Shown here: piece by piece, positions 14,586-23,027 of the stretch
Position numbering within the stretch: the first letter of the stretch is position 1
Layout: the number at the start of each line of letters is the position of its first letter
From: Bacillota bacterium
Lineage (GTDB): Bacteria; Bacillota; Clostridia; Lachnospirales; Lachnospiraceae
NCBI GenBank assembly: GCA_023450835.1
Contig: JAEXGM010000106.1
Coordinates: forward strand, 1-25,017
Direction: 5' to 3'
DNA length: 25,017 nucleotides
Notes under the pieces: generated by a model
What the model saw: the letters and a program-made list of their open reading frames with translations, nothing else
Told to the model about the DNA's origin: nothing
The model's database searches: none
Program-made: the position numbers and the translations under genes

Positions 14586-15386
14586 ATGATTAGCAGTACA
14601 TCAAATCCCCAGATAAAAAATCTGGTTCAGCTACAGTCTAAGGCAAAAGAGCGCCAGGAGCAGAATGCTTTTGTAGCGGAAGGTATTAAGATGTTTGAGG
14701 AGGCAAGGGATGGAGGACATCTTATCAAGGCCTATGTAACGGAAGACCTTTATGAAGAAAAGACAGGAGAGAATCCTGATTATTTTAGCGGAGTACCCCA
14801 TGAAGTTGTAACAGAACAGGTAATGAAAGCAGCCAGTGATACCTTAACGCCCCAGGGGGTATTGGCAGTAGTGAGACGAAAGGAGTATAAACTCTCAGAG
14901 CTGATTCATAAATCTGCGGTTAACCTTTTACTCTTAGAAGATCTGCGTGATCCCGGAAATCTCGGAACTATTATTCGGACTGCGGAAGGAGCCGGTGTCA
15001 ATGGCATAATTCTCAGCCAGTCCTCAGTAGATATCTATAATCCCAAAGTAATTCGGGCCACTATGGGGGCGATTTACAGGATGCCATTTGTCTATGTACC
15101 GGATTTTTATGAAGCTTTGCAGGAAATAAAAGCTGCCGGAATCTCTGTCTACGCCGCTCATTTAAAGGCAGCCATGGAATATGACTCTTTTTCCTACCCT
15201 GATAAGGCAGCTATTCTTATCGGCAATGAAGCAAGGGGGTTAAGCGAGGAAGCGGCGGGACTTTCTTCCTGTAACATAATAATCCCGATGGAAGGAAAAG
15301 TGGAATCCTTAAATGCCGGGGTCGCAGCGGCGCTGCTAATGTATGAAATATACCGCCAAAAGCGCCATAGGTTAGAGAAGGATTAG
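14586..15386 (+). CDS. SpoU/TrmH family RNA 2'-O-methyltransferase
   Basis: A 266-residue SPOUT-class enzyme that would methylate ribose 2'-OH groups in rRNA or tRNA using SAM. The N-terminal substrate-binding domain (about 1-105) begins ISSTSNPQIKNL, typical of these proteins. The trefoil-knot motifs are all present: motif 1 LLEDLRDPGNLGTIIRTAEG (116-135), motif 2 ILIGNEARGLS (210-220), motif 3 IIPMEGKVESLNAGVAAALL (232-251), with the conserved N, E, R, S and N residues intact. The exact target RNA cannot be assigned; it may act like RlmB or TsnR-type 23S rRNA methyltransferases. AGGAGAAG precedes the ATG at good spacing. It stands alone between a gene remnant and the NfeD-SPFH pair. Confidence 0.93.
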   Translation: MISSTSNPQIKNLVQLQSKAKERQEQNAFVAEGIKMFEEARDGGHLIKAYVTEDLYEEKTGENPDYFSGVPHEVVTEQVMKAASDTLTPQGVLAVVRRKEYKLSELIHKSAVNLLLLEDLRDPGNLGTIIRTAEGAGVNGIILSQSSVDIYNPKVIRATMGAIYRMPFVYVPDFYEALQEIKAAGISVYAAHLKAAMEYDSFSYPDKAAILIGNEARGLSEEAAGLSSCNIIIPMEGKVESLNAGVAAALLMYEIYRQKRHRLEKD

Positions 15387-15486
15387 AAAAGACTTAGAAT
15401 TCTAAAATCTGTAAGCATAAGGTTGTTATTTCGGGAAATATGAAGTAAAATAAAGATACTAAACTTACGGAAGGGGGAATTGTTCC

Positions 15487-15927
15487 GTGGATTCCATCTA
15501 CTGGCTGGCCGCAATCATAATCTTATTATTAATAGAAATATTTACATTGGGGCTGGCGTCTATATGGTTTGCAGGAGGAGCGTTAATAGCTTTTATACTC
15601 TCGCTGTTTACAGATAATCTGACGCTGGAGATTGTGGCTTTTATTGCTGTATCCTTTGTACTGCTCTACTTTACAAGACCTGTCGCAATAAAATATTTTA
15701 ATGGCAAGAGGCTGAAGACAAACTATGAAAGCCTGGAAGGCAGCACTGGAAAAGTTCTTGAAACAATTGATAATTTTAACGGTACCGGAGTCGTAATGGT
15801 GAACGGGCTGGAATGGACTGCCAGAGCCTATGAAGATTCCGAAATTATCAAAGAGGGAAAGAAAGTACTAATTAGGAATGTTTCCGGTGTAAAATTAATC
15901 GTAGAAGAAGAAAGAGAGGGAATTTAA
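15487..15927 (+). CDS. NfeD family membrane protein
   Basis: A 146-residue short NfeD protein. Three membrane segments (about residues 4-22, 25-42 and 46-66) precede a soluble OB-fold domain (about 82-141) with the signature SLEGSTGKV and GLEWTARA. The start is GTG at 15487, preceded by GGAAGGGGG. The stop is one base ahead of the next start, so it is translationally coupled to the SPFH protein, the well-known NfeD-stomatin/prohibitin operon. The pair is thought to organise membrane microdomains; NfeD is assumed to bind the SPFH partner through its OB domain. The protein lacks the N-terminal serine protease domain of long NfeD forms. Confidence 0.93.
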   Translation: MDSIYWLAAIIILLLIEIFTLGLASIWFAGGALIAFILSLFTDNLTLEIVAFIAVSFVLLYFTRPVAIKYFNGKRLKTNYESLEGSTGKVLETIDNFNGTGVVMVNGLEWTARAYEDSEIIKEGKKVLIRNVSGVKLIVEEEREGI

Positions 15928-15928
15928 T

Positions 15929-16849
15929 ATGCCTATAATTATTGGTTTACTAGTAGTTATATTAATTGTTATAGCATCCTGTGTACGTATTGTTCCTCAG
16001 GCACATTCCTATGTAGTGGAAAGACTGGGAGGATATCAGGCAACCTGGAATGTTGGTATTCACTTTATGGTGCCTTTCGTTGACAAAGTTGCAAAAAGAG
16101 TACTTTTAAAAGAGCAGGTAGTAGATTTTGCACCCCAGCCTGTTATTACAAAGGATAACGTAACCATGAAAATTGATACAGTTGTATTCTTTCAGATAAC
16201 AGACCCTAAGCTTTTTGCATATGGTGTAGAGCGTCCCTTACTTGCTATAGAAAACTTGACGGCTACTACCCTCCGTAATATTATCGGTGATTTGGAGTTA
16301 GACCAAACCTTAACCTCCAGAGAGATTATTAACACCAAGATGAGGGTTTCCCTTGATGTTGCTACCGATCCATGGGGAATCAAGGTAAACCGTGTAGAGT
16401 TAAAGAATATCATTCCTCCGGCAGCCATTCAGGATGCCATGGAAAAGCAGATGAAAGCAGAACGTGAACGAAGAGAAGCTATTCTTCGTGCAGAAGGTGA
16501 AAAGACCTCTCAGATTCTTGTAGCAGAAGGAAAGAAGCAGTCCACTATATTGGAAGCAGAAGCAGATAAGGCATCAGCTATTCTTCGTGCAGAAGCGGTA
16601 AAGGAAGCAACCATAAGGGAAGCAGAAGGCCAGGCAGAAGCTACTCTTGCTATACAGAAAGCAAATGCAGACGGTATCCGTTTCTTAAATGAAGCAAATC
16701 CCACCACAGCGGTATTGCAGATTAAGAGCCTTGAAGCTTTTCAGAAAGCAGCGGACGGTAAAGCAACAAAGATAATTATACCTTCTGAAATCCAGGGAAT
16801 TGCAGGTCTTGCAAAATCCATAACAGAAGTAATAGGTGATAAACAGTAA
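15929..16849 (+). CDS. SPFH domain / band 7 family protein (stomatin-like)
   Basis: A 306-residue membrane-scaffold protein of the stomatin/QmcA type. It has an N-terminal membrane segment (about residues 1-18), an SPFH/band 7 domain (about 20-190, with VVERLGGYQATWNVGIHF, KDNVTMKIDTVVFFQI and WGIKVNRVELKNI), then an A/E-rich coiled coil with repeated AEGEK/AEADKA/AEAVKEA heptads (about 175-245), and a short C-terminal oligomerisation segment (ATKIIIPSEIQGIAGL). Such proteins form large ring or cage oligomers in the membrane. It overlaps functionally with the NfeD gene one base upstream; AGAGGGAA in that gene is the ribosome binding site. A strong terminator follows. Confidence 0.95.
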   Translation: MPIIIGLLVVILIVIASCVRIVPQAHSYVVERLGGYQATWNVGIHFMVPFVDKVAKRVLLKEQVVDFAPQPVITKDNVTMKIDTVVFFQITDPKLFAYGVERPLLAIENLTATTLRNIIGDLELDQTLTSREIINTKMRVSLDVATDPWGIKVNRVELKNIIPPAAIQDAMEKQMKAERERREAILRAEGEKTSQILVAEGKKQSTILEAEADKASAILRAEAVKEATIREAEGQAEATLAIQKANADGIRFLNEANPTTAVLQIKSLEAFQKAADGKATKIIIPSEIQGIAGLAKSITEVIGDKQ

Positions 16850-16861
16850 TTAAGTACACAT

Positions 16862-16912
16862 AAATGTCTTGTTTTTATCTGATATAAAAGATAAAAACAA
16901 GACATTTGTTTA
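16862..16912 (+). terminator. strong rho-independent terminator after the SPFH gene
   Basis: AAATGTCTTGTTTTTATCT (16862-16880) and its exact reverse complement (16889-16907) form a 19-bp stem over an 8-nt loop, followed by GTTTATT. Located 13 nt past the SPFH stop. The A/T-rich symmetric flanks may let it work in both directions. Confidence 0.85.
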
Positions 16913-17123
16913 TTATACCCACCAATACTATGCCTTTCAATAATTCATACAACTTTCGGTAATTTTGCTGATTGACAATCGGAGGCTTAGATAGTAAGGT
17001 TATTTGTTGGAGAGAACATTAGTAAGAAAAAAGCAATGGCGGAATATTATTATCTATATATAAGAGGGTACAATAAAACAATTATATATGGGAAATAATA
17101 ATCTGACAGAAAGGAATTTTGAA

Positions 17124-17873
17124 ATGAGCGAAAAAATAAGAGTTACCATATGGAATGAATTTCGTCATGAACAGCTGGAGGAAAGAATAAAAGAAATCTA
17201 CCCGGAAGGTATCCATGGAGTTTTGGCAAAATACTTTGAAGGCGATGATAGATATGAGGTAAGAACCGCCACATTGGATGAGCCGGAGCATGGCCTGACC
17301 GATGAAGTATTAAATAATACGGATGTATTATTCTGGTGGGGACACTGGGTACATCATGAAGTAAGTGATGAAATCGTAGACAAGGTTCAGATGCGTGTTT
17401 TAAACGGAATGGGTCTGATTGTACTTCACTCAGGGCATCACTCCAAAATCTTTCGCAAGTTAATGGGAACTTCCTGTAATTTAAGGTGGAGAGTGGCAGA
17501 TGAAAAAGAGCGTCTTTGGGTAGTGGAGCCGGGACATCCCATTACCGAGGGAATCGGAGAATATTTTGAACTGCCTATGGAAGAAATGTACGGAGAACAA
17601 TTCGAAATACCGAATCCTGACGAGCTGGTTTTCATAAGCTGGTTTGAGGGAGGAGATGTATGCAGAAGCGGCTGTGTATTTTACAGAGGAAGAGGAAAGG
17701 TATTCTATTTCAGACCGGGTCACGAGGAATATCCTACCTTCTATAATGATAATATAAAAAAGGTGCTTGTTAACGCAACAAATTACGTAGCACCAGTAAA
17801 ACGAGGGGATTCAAGGCCGGAAAACGCGGTTAACGTTTCAGAACCTTTGGAAAAAATAAAGGGAAAAGAGTAA
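17124..17873 (+). CDS. ThuA-like domain protein
   Basis: A 249-residue protein of the ThuA family (trehalose-utilisation-type, class I glutamine-amidotransferase-like fold). Visible family segments are IRVTIWNEFRHE at the N-terminus, VLFWWGHWVHHEV, GLIVLHSGHHSK, WVVEPGHPITEG and GKVFYFRPGHEEYPTFY. The nucleophile cysteine of true amidotransferases is absent at the elbow position (LHSGHHS), as usual in ThuA. The ATG at 17124 follows AGAAAGGA; the frame is open to 17088, but that start has no good ribosome binding site. In rhizobia ThuA acts in sugar oxidation to 3-keto sugars, but no sugar transport or dehydrogenase genes are adjacent here, so the substrate is unknown. A TTGACA at 16972 with a poor -10 may be part of its promoter. 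Confidence 0.88.
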   Translation: MSEKIRVTIWNEFRHEQLEERIKEIYPEGIHGVLAKYFEGDDRYEVRTATLDEPEHGLTDEVLNNTDVLFWWGHWVHHEVSDEIVDKVQMRVLNGMGLIVLHSGHHSKIFRKLMGTSCNLRWRVADEKERLWVVEPGHPITEGIGEYFELPMEEMYGEQFEIPNPDELVFISWFEGGDVCRSGCVFYRGRGKVFYFRPGHEEYPTFYNDNIKKVLVNATNYVAPVKRGDSRPENAVNVSEPLEKIKGKE

Positions 17874-18083
17874 AATTTTTGAAATCGTTAAGATAAACTT
17901 AAGAATTCCCTCCTTGATAAAAAAATGGCAATGAGCTATTATAAATTAAAGTTAGTAGGAAATCAAAAGGCATTTTCCTGCACAAGTTTGTACCGGTTAA
18001 ATCTTTGGCGCAGACTTAAGGAGTTTCGGGGAAAACATTAAATATTAATTGATTGCAAGTTTGTTGTTAAGGAGAGGATGTAA

Positions 18084-19952
18084 GTGGAAAAATTAAAGGA
18101 GATACTAAAGTCTCCCTATATGATTTTATTGTTTTTTGCATTAAAACTGATTGTATATTATAAATTGATTGACGTGGATGTATCAGATATTGTTTTCATC
18201 CTGGTCAGTGTGTCAGCCTTGGGGCTTATATTCTTAAGCTTTATCAGAAGCAGGCTAAAAAGGAAGAACATTATATTCCTGATTATTTACAGTCTTCTAA
18301 GCCTCCTTATGTTTGCTGATACCATGTACTATAATTATTATAATCAGACAGTATCCATAAAGCAGTTGTGGCAGGCGAAAAATGTTGCAGCAGTACCTGA
18401 CAGTTTCGTAGCGACACTGATACCGGCAAGCTTTTTATTGTTTGCTGATATTCCTATAATCTATTATTATTTTAAAAAGCTTATAAAAGATAATAGTAAG
18501 ATGGCAGTCTGGAGTTATAAACGTGAATTAAAATATATTGCCATAGGCTTTGTAAGCATATTTATCCTGCTGGTCGTGAATCCATTTGACAGTAAGACTA
18601 TTGATAAAGTAAACAGTGTGGAATTCTTTTCTAATCATGTGAATGATATATACAATGCAATCACTGAGAGTGTAGTAACGGAAGAAGTACCGGAGGAAGA
18701 GGTCCTTGATACGGTAAAAGAGGTAACGCCTCAGGTCAGCGGCCCTAAGTACAAGAACATAGGAGAGGGCAAGAACCTGATTTTGATTCAGGTGGAAGCC
18801 TTGCAGAATTTTGTAATTAACGCGGAGTATAATGGGCAGGTCCTGACACCAAACCTGAATGCTTTCCTTAATGAGGATACTATTTATTTTGACCGTTATT
18901 ATACCAATATCGGAAAAGGAAATACGGCGGATGCTGAATTTTCTACCTTAAACAGTCTTTATCCGGTTATTGACAGGGAATGCTATACCTTGTATCAGAA
19001 CAACACCTTTGACGGACTTCCCTGGCTTTTAAGGGATAAGGGGTATGATACCCTTGCTGTTCACGGTTATAAGGGAGAATTCTGGAACCGTGAAGCTGCT
19101 TATCCCGGACAGGGATTTGAGAATTTCTACAGTATGGAGGACCTTGACCAGAGTGACATCATCGGTCTTGGTATTTCTGATAAGTCCATGTTTCATCAGG
19201 CAGCAGGAATCCTGCAGAAGGAGAAACAGCCCTTTTTCAGCTTTATTGTAACACTGACATCACATCATCCCTTTGTTATTGATGACAAGGATGTTACCTT
19301 AAAGTTAAACGAAGAGGATGAAGGAACCAAGTTTGGTTCTTATCTTAAGACAGTTCATTATTTTGATGAAGCCTTCGGCCAGTTTATAGCAGAATTAAAA
19401 GCCTCCGGGCTTTATGACAATACAGTAATTGCTTTATACGGTGACCATCATGCCCTTAATCTGAACATGGATAACAACAAGGAAATGATGGAGAAGTATC
19501 TTGGCAGAACCTATGATTATGATGAAATGCTACGTATTCCCCTGATGATACATGTTCCGGGCAGCGGAGTAAAAGAAACGATACACACTACCGGCGGACA
19601 GATCGACTTCCTTCCGACCATTGCAAACATTATGGGAATTACATTTAATCAGCCCTATGTACTTGGTCAGGATTTATGCAATGCAACGGATGGATTTGTA
19701 GCATTTACGGCATATTTGTTTAAAGGTTCCTTTATTCATAATAATGTGATGTTTGAAATCTCCAGAGAAGGTGTGTTTGACGGCAGCAGAGCCTGGGATA
19801 TTAACACAGAAGCCCCGCTGGATGCTTCCCTTTATGAAGATGATTACAATCGTGCCATAACGATAAAGAAGACATCGGAGGAAATACTGAATCAGGATCT
19901 GATTAAGAACTATATAAACAGAGAGTCAGCAGACAGCGATACAGATAATTAG
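18084..19952 (+). CDS. LTA synthase family sulfatase (phosphoglycerol transferase-like)
   Basis: A 622-residue membrane enzyme of the lipoteichoic acid synthase type. Five N-terminal membrane segments (about residues 11-27, 34-54, 61-79, 107-129 and 151-167) are followed by an extracellular sulfatase-fold domain (about 229-600). Key residues align by motif with LtaS: metal-binding E238 (LIQVEAL), catalytic nucleophile T281 (GKGNTADAEF), and metal-binding D454 and H455 (LYGDHHALN). The family moves glycerol-phosphate units from phosphatidylglycerol to a polymer, releasing diacylglycerol. The start is GTG at 18084 with AAGGAGAGG upstream. It is followed 29 nt later by a patatin-like lipase, possibly in one transcript. 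The 210-bp gap before it shows no clear promoter. Confidence 0.92.
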   Translation: MEKLKEILKSPYMILLFFALKLIVYYKLIDVDVSDIVFILVSVSALGLIFLSFIRSRLKRKNIIFLIIYSLLSLLMFADTMYYNYYNQTVSIKQLWQAKNVAAVPDSFVATLIPASFLLFADIPIIYYYFKKLIKDNSKMAVWSYKRELKYIAIGFVSIFILLVVNPFDSKTIDKVNSVEFFSNHVNDIYNAITESVVTEEVPEEEVLDTVKEVTPQVSGPKYKNIGEGKNLILIQVEALQNFVINAEYNGQVLTPNLNAFLNEDTIYFDRYYTNIGKGNTADAEFSTLNSLYPVIDRECYTLYQNNTFDGLPWLLRDKGYDTLAVHGYKGEFWNREAAYPGQGFENFYSMEDLDQSDIIGLGISDKSMFHQAAGILQKEKQPFFSFIVTLTSHHPFVIDDKDVTLKLNEEDEGTKFGSYLKTVHYFDEAFGQFIAELKASGLYDNTVIALYGDHHALNLNMDNNKEMMEKYLGRTYDYDEMLRIPLMIHVPGSGVKETIHTTGGQIDFLPTIANIMGITFNQPYVLGQDLCNATDGFVAFTAYLFKGSFIHNNVMFEISREGVFDGSRAWDINTEAPLDASLYEDDYNRAITIKKTSEEILNQDLIKNYINRESADSDTDN

Positions 19953-19981
19953 CATGTGCAGATGGATGTTGGAACAGGAAT

Positions 19982-21172
19982 ATGAAAAAAACGTTTGACT
20001 TTGATAAAGAATATGGAATTGTTCTTGAAGGCGGCGGAGCAAAAGGAGCCTACCAGATTGGTGTCTGGAAGGCTCTTTTAGAATGCAAAGTTAAGATAAA
20101 GGGAGTATCCGGAGTATCGGTAGGAGCTTTAAACGGGGCTCTTATGTGTATGGGCGACTACGAAGCGGCAGAAGATATGTGGAAAAATATCACCTATTCC
20201 GATGTCATGAATGTCAACGACCAGCAGATGCAATGTCTTATCAAAAGGGATATTAAGAATCTTGATTTAAAATCCCTTACAAAGGATACTACCCGGATTA
20301 TTACTGATAGAGGAATTGATGTTACTCCTTTAAAACAGCTGCTCCAAGAGAAAATTGACGTAGAAAAAATCAAAAAATCATCTCTTGAATTTGTCTTTGG
20401 AACTTTTCATGTAAATAAGCTGAAAGAGATGGAAATAATGGCTCAGGAATTAGAGGAAGACAGCCTGAGAGATTATCTTTTAGCAAGCTCCCTTCTTCCG
20501 GCCTTTAAGAATGAAAAGATGAACGGTCAGCGTTACTTGGACGGTGGAATGTTTAACAATGTGCCTGTGGATATGCTGGTAAACAGAGGTTATAAGGACA
20601 TCATAGTTATCCGTATCTTTGGCATGGGACTGCAAAAATACATTAAAATACCCGAAGATGTCCATATAACGCAGATATCTCCCAGAGCTCAGTTAGGCGG
20701 AATGCTGGAATTCAATGCGGAAAAGAGTAAAAGAAATATCGATTTGGGTTATTTTGACGGGCTGCGCTGTTTACGCTCTTTAAACGGCAAGATATATTAT
20801 TTAAATATCCACCTGTCCGAAGAGGAGGCAGTAGGCCGTTTTGTTCATGTAAATGAAGCGGTTAAGATGGCACTGCTGGAATACTATAAACTGGATTACG
20901 GCAATCCGGAAGTTTATACAAGACGTTTTCTGGAAGGGGTCTGTCAGAACCTGGCTGGGAGCTTAAAGCTGCAAAAGGACTGGACCTATGAAGAGTTATA
21001 TATCAGCCTCCTGGAACTGTCGGCTAAAACCCTGCATATGTCCAAATTTGCTGTCTATACGGAAGAAGAGCTGATAAACCGTATAAGATTACACTATGGG
21101 CGGAGCCAGAAGAAGGGTTTTGAAATATCGTTATTTCTTACATTAATTATAAAGCTGGTTATCTTTCGGTAA
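19982..21172 (+). CDS. patatin-like phospholipase family protein
   Basis: A 396-residue lipid acyl hydrolase of the patatin/RssA-like type, using a Ser-Asp dyad. The oxyanion-hole glycines are in LEGGGAKGAYQIG (16-28), the nucleophile S46 is in GVSVG, and the dyad aspartate D187 is in YLDGGMFNNVP. All catalytic elements are intact. The C-terminal region (about 200-375) is a variable helical part, and the last residues (FEISLFLTLIIKLVIFR) are hydrophobic enough to be a membrane-association segment. It starts 29 nt after the LTA-synthase-family gene, so the two are probably co-transcribed. A role in membrane lipid turnover is inferred from the family. A long hairpin terminator follows. Confidence 0.92.
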   Translation: MKKTFDFDKEYGIVLEGGGAKGAYQIGVWKALLECKVKIKGVSGVSVGALNGALMCMGDYEAAEDMWKNITYSDVMNVNDQQMQCLIKRDIKNLDLKSLTKDTTRIITDRGIDVTPLKQLLQEKIDVEKIKKSSLEFVFGTFHVNKLKEMEIMAQELEEDSLRDYLLASSLLPAFKNEKMNGQRYLDGGMFNNVPVDMLVNRGYKDIIVIRIFGMGLQKYIKIPEDVHITQISPRAQLGGMLEFNAEKSKRNIDLGYFDGLRCLRSLNGKIYYLNIHLSEEEAVGRFVHVNEAVKMALLEYYKLDYGNPEVYTRRFLEGVCQNLAGSLKLQKDWTYEELYISLLELSAKTLHMSKFAVYTEEELINRIRLHYGRSQKKGFEISLFLTLIIKLVIFR

Positions 21173-21274
21173 GGAGGATGACCAGTTTATTTTATAGAGT
21201 ATAGTCATACCCACGGACCTGGGCTATATTGGATATAGCAAACGGGATATGGTTGAAGGAGCTTAAAAGATATG

Positions 21275-21349
21275 AAAGGTCATTTGAATACACTCTCGGG
21301 TTTTTCTTTAGTGAAAATAAAATATGAGTGTATATCGGATGGCCTTTTT
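21275..21349 (+). terminator. long hairpin terminator downstream of the patatin gene
   Basis: AAAGGTCATTTGA pairs with TCGGATGGCCTTT (with G-U pairs). Next, TACACTC pairs with GAGTGTA, and an inner TTTTC/GAAAA closes the top. The 3' side runs directly into a TTTTT tract (21345-21349). It lies about 100 nt after the patatin stop. Between 21350 and the argF promoter I see nothing else definite. Confidence 0.7.
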
Positions 21350-21441
21350 ATTCAGTTTCAATTTATGGTGGTCTTGCGGCATTAATCCTCTATCTATAGC
21401 ATATTGACTTTCGGTAATGTTTAAGGCTTTTTGAAATTTCC

Positions 21442-21480
21442 TTGACATATGAATAAAAATAATATAATATGTATAAATAA
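21442..21480 (+). promoter_or_regulatory. argF promoter with overlapping candidate ArgR box
   Basis: TTGACA (21442-21447) and TATAAT (21463-21468) are 15 bp apart; a TAATAT at 17 bp is an alternative -10. The spacer contains ATGAATAAAAAT (21449-21460), an exact match to the core of the Bacillus ARG box as I recall it (CATGAATAAAAATKCAAK). A second, weaker copy (ATGTATAAATAAAC) follows at 21469-21482. Binding of an ArgR/AhrC repressor here would block the promoter when arginine is present. Confidence 0.68.
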
Positions 21481-21609
21481 ACATTATCGGATTGGAATCT
21501 AAAAGAAATATAAAAGGAGGATTGCCCTGTACTGCAATGTCTGGTAAAATTGCGGAAACAGTTACTTCTGAGCTATTTTCGAATAGTTCAGGAGTTGGCA
21601 AAGATAAAC

Positions 21610-22548
21610 ATGAACTTAAAAGGACGCAGTTTTCTAACTCTAAAAGATTATACGCCAGAAGAAATTGAATATTTACTGGAACTGGCAAAAGAGTTGAAAG
21701 AAAAGAAAAAACAAGGTATTACCGGCAACAGCTTAAAGGGAAAGAATATAGCTCTTATTTTTGAGAAACCCTCTACCAGGACCAGATGTGCGTTTACCGT
21801 AGGCTGTGTTGATGAGGGAGGATATCCTGAATATCTGGGGAAGGATGACATTCAGCTAGGTCACAAAGAGAGCGTGGAAGACACAGCAAGAGTTCTGGGA
21901 AGAATGTTTGATGGGATTGAATTCCGTGGTTTTAAACAGGAAACCGTAGAGAAGCTGGCCAAATACAGCGGGGTACCGGTATGGAACGGCCTTACGGACC
22001 TGGACCATCCGACACAGATACTGGCGGACTTTCTTACTCTAAAGGAGCAGTTTGGTTCCTTAAAGGGCCTTAAACTGGTCTATGTAGGGGATGGGCGCAA
22101 TAACATGGCAAATAGCCTGATGATAGGCAGTGCCAAGATGGGACTTCATTTTACCGTACTGTCTCCCAAGGAATTATGGACAGATCAGGAACTCATCTCA
22201 GAATGCCAGGAATACAATAAGATTTCAGGCGGAACCATTACGGTTACCGATGCCGTTGACGAAGTAAAGGGAGCAGATGCCGTATATACCGATGTCTGGT
22301 GCTCCATGGGTGAAGAGGCACTGGCAGGAGAGAGAATTGCCTTATTAAAACCCTATCAGGTAAATGCAGAGCTTATGCAGAAGATTGGTAAGGATAATAC
22401 CGTATTCTTACATTGCCTTCCTGCTGTAAAAGGCTATGAAGTGACAGAAGAGATATTTGAGGCCCATGCGGATGTCATCTTTGATGAAGCAGAGAACAGA
22501 ATGCATACGATAAAGGCAGTTATGGTCGCCACCCTTGGAAATATATAA
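21610..22548 (+). CDS. argF: ornithine carbamoyltransferase
   Basis: OTCase makes citrulline from ornithine and carbamoyl phosphate in arginine biosynthesis. The 312-residue protein has the carbamoyl-phosphate motif STRTR (55-59), DHPTQ (132-136), the ornithine-binding DVWCSMGEE loop (228-236) and HCLPA (268-272), all intact. The N-terminus MNLKGRSFLTLKDYTPEEI matches family starts, so ATG 21610 is chosen, though its ribosome binding site AGGAG is 15 nt upstream, which is far. A much better AAAGGAGG lies at 21513-21520, and a 43-codon ORF (21537-21668) overlaps the argF start in another frame. The candidate ArgR box favours an anabolic, arginine-repressed role. No arc genes for catabolism are nearby. 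A GC-rich terminator follows. Confidence 0.96.
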   Translation: MNLKGRSFLTLKDYTPEEIEYLLELAKELKEKKKQGITGNSLKGKNIALIFEKPSTRTRCAFTVGCVDEGGYPEYLGKDDIQLGHKESVEDTARVLGRMFDGIEFRGFKQETVEKLAKYSGVPVWNGLTDLDHPTQILADFLTLKEQFGSLKGLKLVYVGDGRNNMANSLMIGSAKMGLHFTVLSPKELWTDQELISECQEYNKISGGTITVTDAVDEVKGADAVYTDVWCSMGEEALAGERIALLKPYQVNAELMQKIGKDNTVFLHCLPAVKGYEVTEEIFEAHADVIFDEAENRMHTIKAVMVATLGNI

Positions 22549-22584
22549 AAAAATATAAGTTAATATCATGGTTTTGGCCTTTGC

Positions 22585-22630
22585 GCCGCCCCTTTTCCAA
22601 ATTGCTACTTGACGGAGGGGCGGCCTTTTT
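22585..22630 (+). terminator. rho-independent terminator after argF
   Basis: GCCGCCCC (22585-22592) pairs with GGGGCGGC (22617-22624), with an inner TCC/GGA extension, followed by CTTTTT. Located 37 nt after the argF stop; a very stable GC stem. Confidence 0.92.
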
Positions 22631-22685
22631 ATATGATTAGTAGGAAAGAGATATTTGTAAACTGGGAAAGCATAGGAGGTCAAAT

Positions 22686-22961
22686 ATGCAAAAGTGGATG
22701 AGCTTAATAAAGGAGCAAAAGCTGCTCCTGGATATAATAAATGTTATAATAGGAATACTATTAATCATATTGGCTGTCATTTATTTTACACATCCGAATA
22801 ATTATGCAATCATGATAGCAGCCTTAATCTTGGCAGGCACTGTCAATATTATAAACGGAATAAAAAGAGTAATTAATCATAATAAGAAGTCGAGTATCGG
22901 ATTCTTTGCAGTCGGTGTGTTTGTATATCTGATTTCTATCTTCCTGGTATTTCAATTATAG
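22686..22961 (+). CDS. small hypothetical membrane protein with three helices
   Basis: I do not recognise a specific family. The 91-residue protein has a short amphipathic N-terminus, then hydrophobic segments at about 14-34, 40-58 and 71-90, with a basic KRVINHNKK loop between the second and third. The size and pattern resemble small DUF308-like or related integral membrane proteins. A strong GGAGGT 6 nt ahead of the ATG supports that it is translated. It lies between the argF terminator and the biotin ligase gene, 66 nt before the latter, and may be co-transcribed with it. Confidence 0.75.
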   Translation: MQKWMSLIKEQKLLLDIINVIIGILLIILAVIYFTHPNNYAIMIAALILAGTVNIINGIKRVINHNKKSSIGFFAVGVFVYLISIFLVFQL

Positions 22962-23027
22962 GGAAGAACAGCAGAAGAAAAGCGTTAACGGAATAAATAG
23001 GATGAGTGAAGAAAGACTGGGATTATA

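Noticed and set aside
16862..16907. 19-bp perfect inverted repeat as a possible mobile element end
   Set aside because: Position just after the SPFH stop, a short 8-nt loop and following T-rich bases fit a terminator better.
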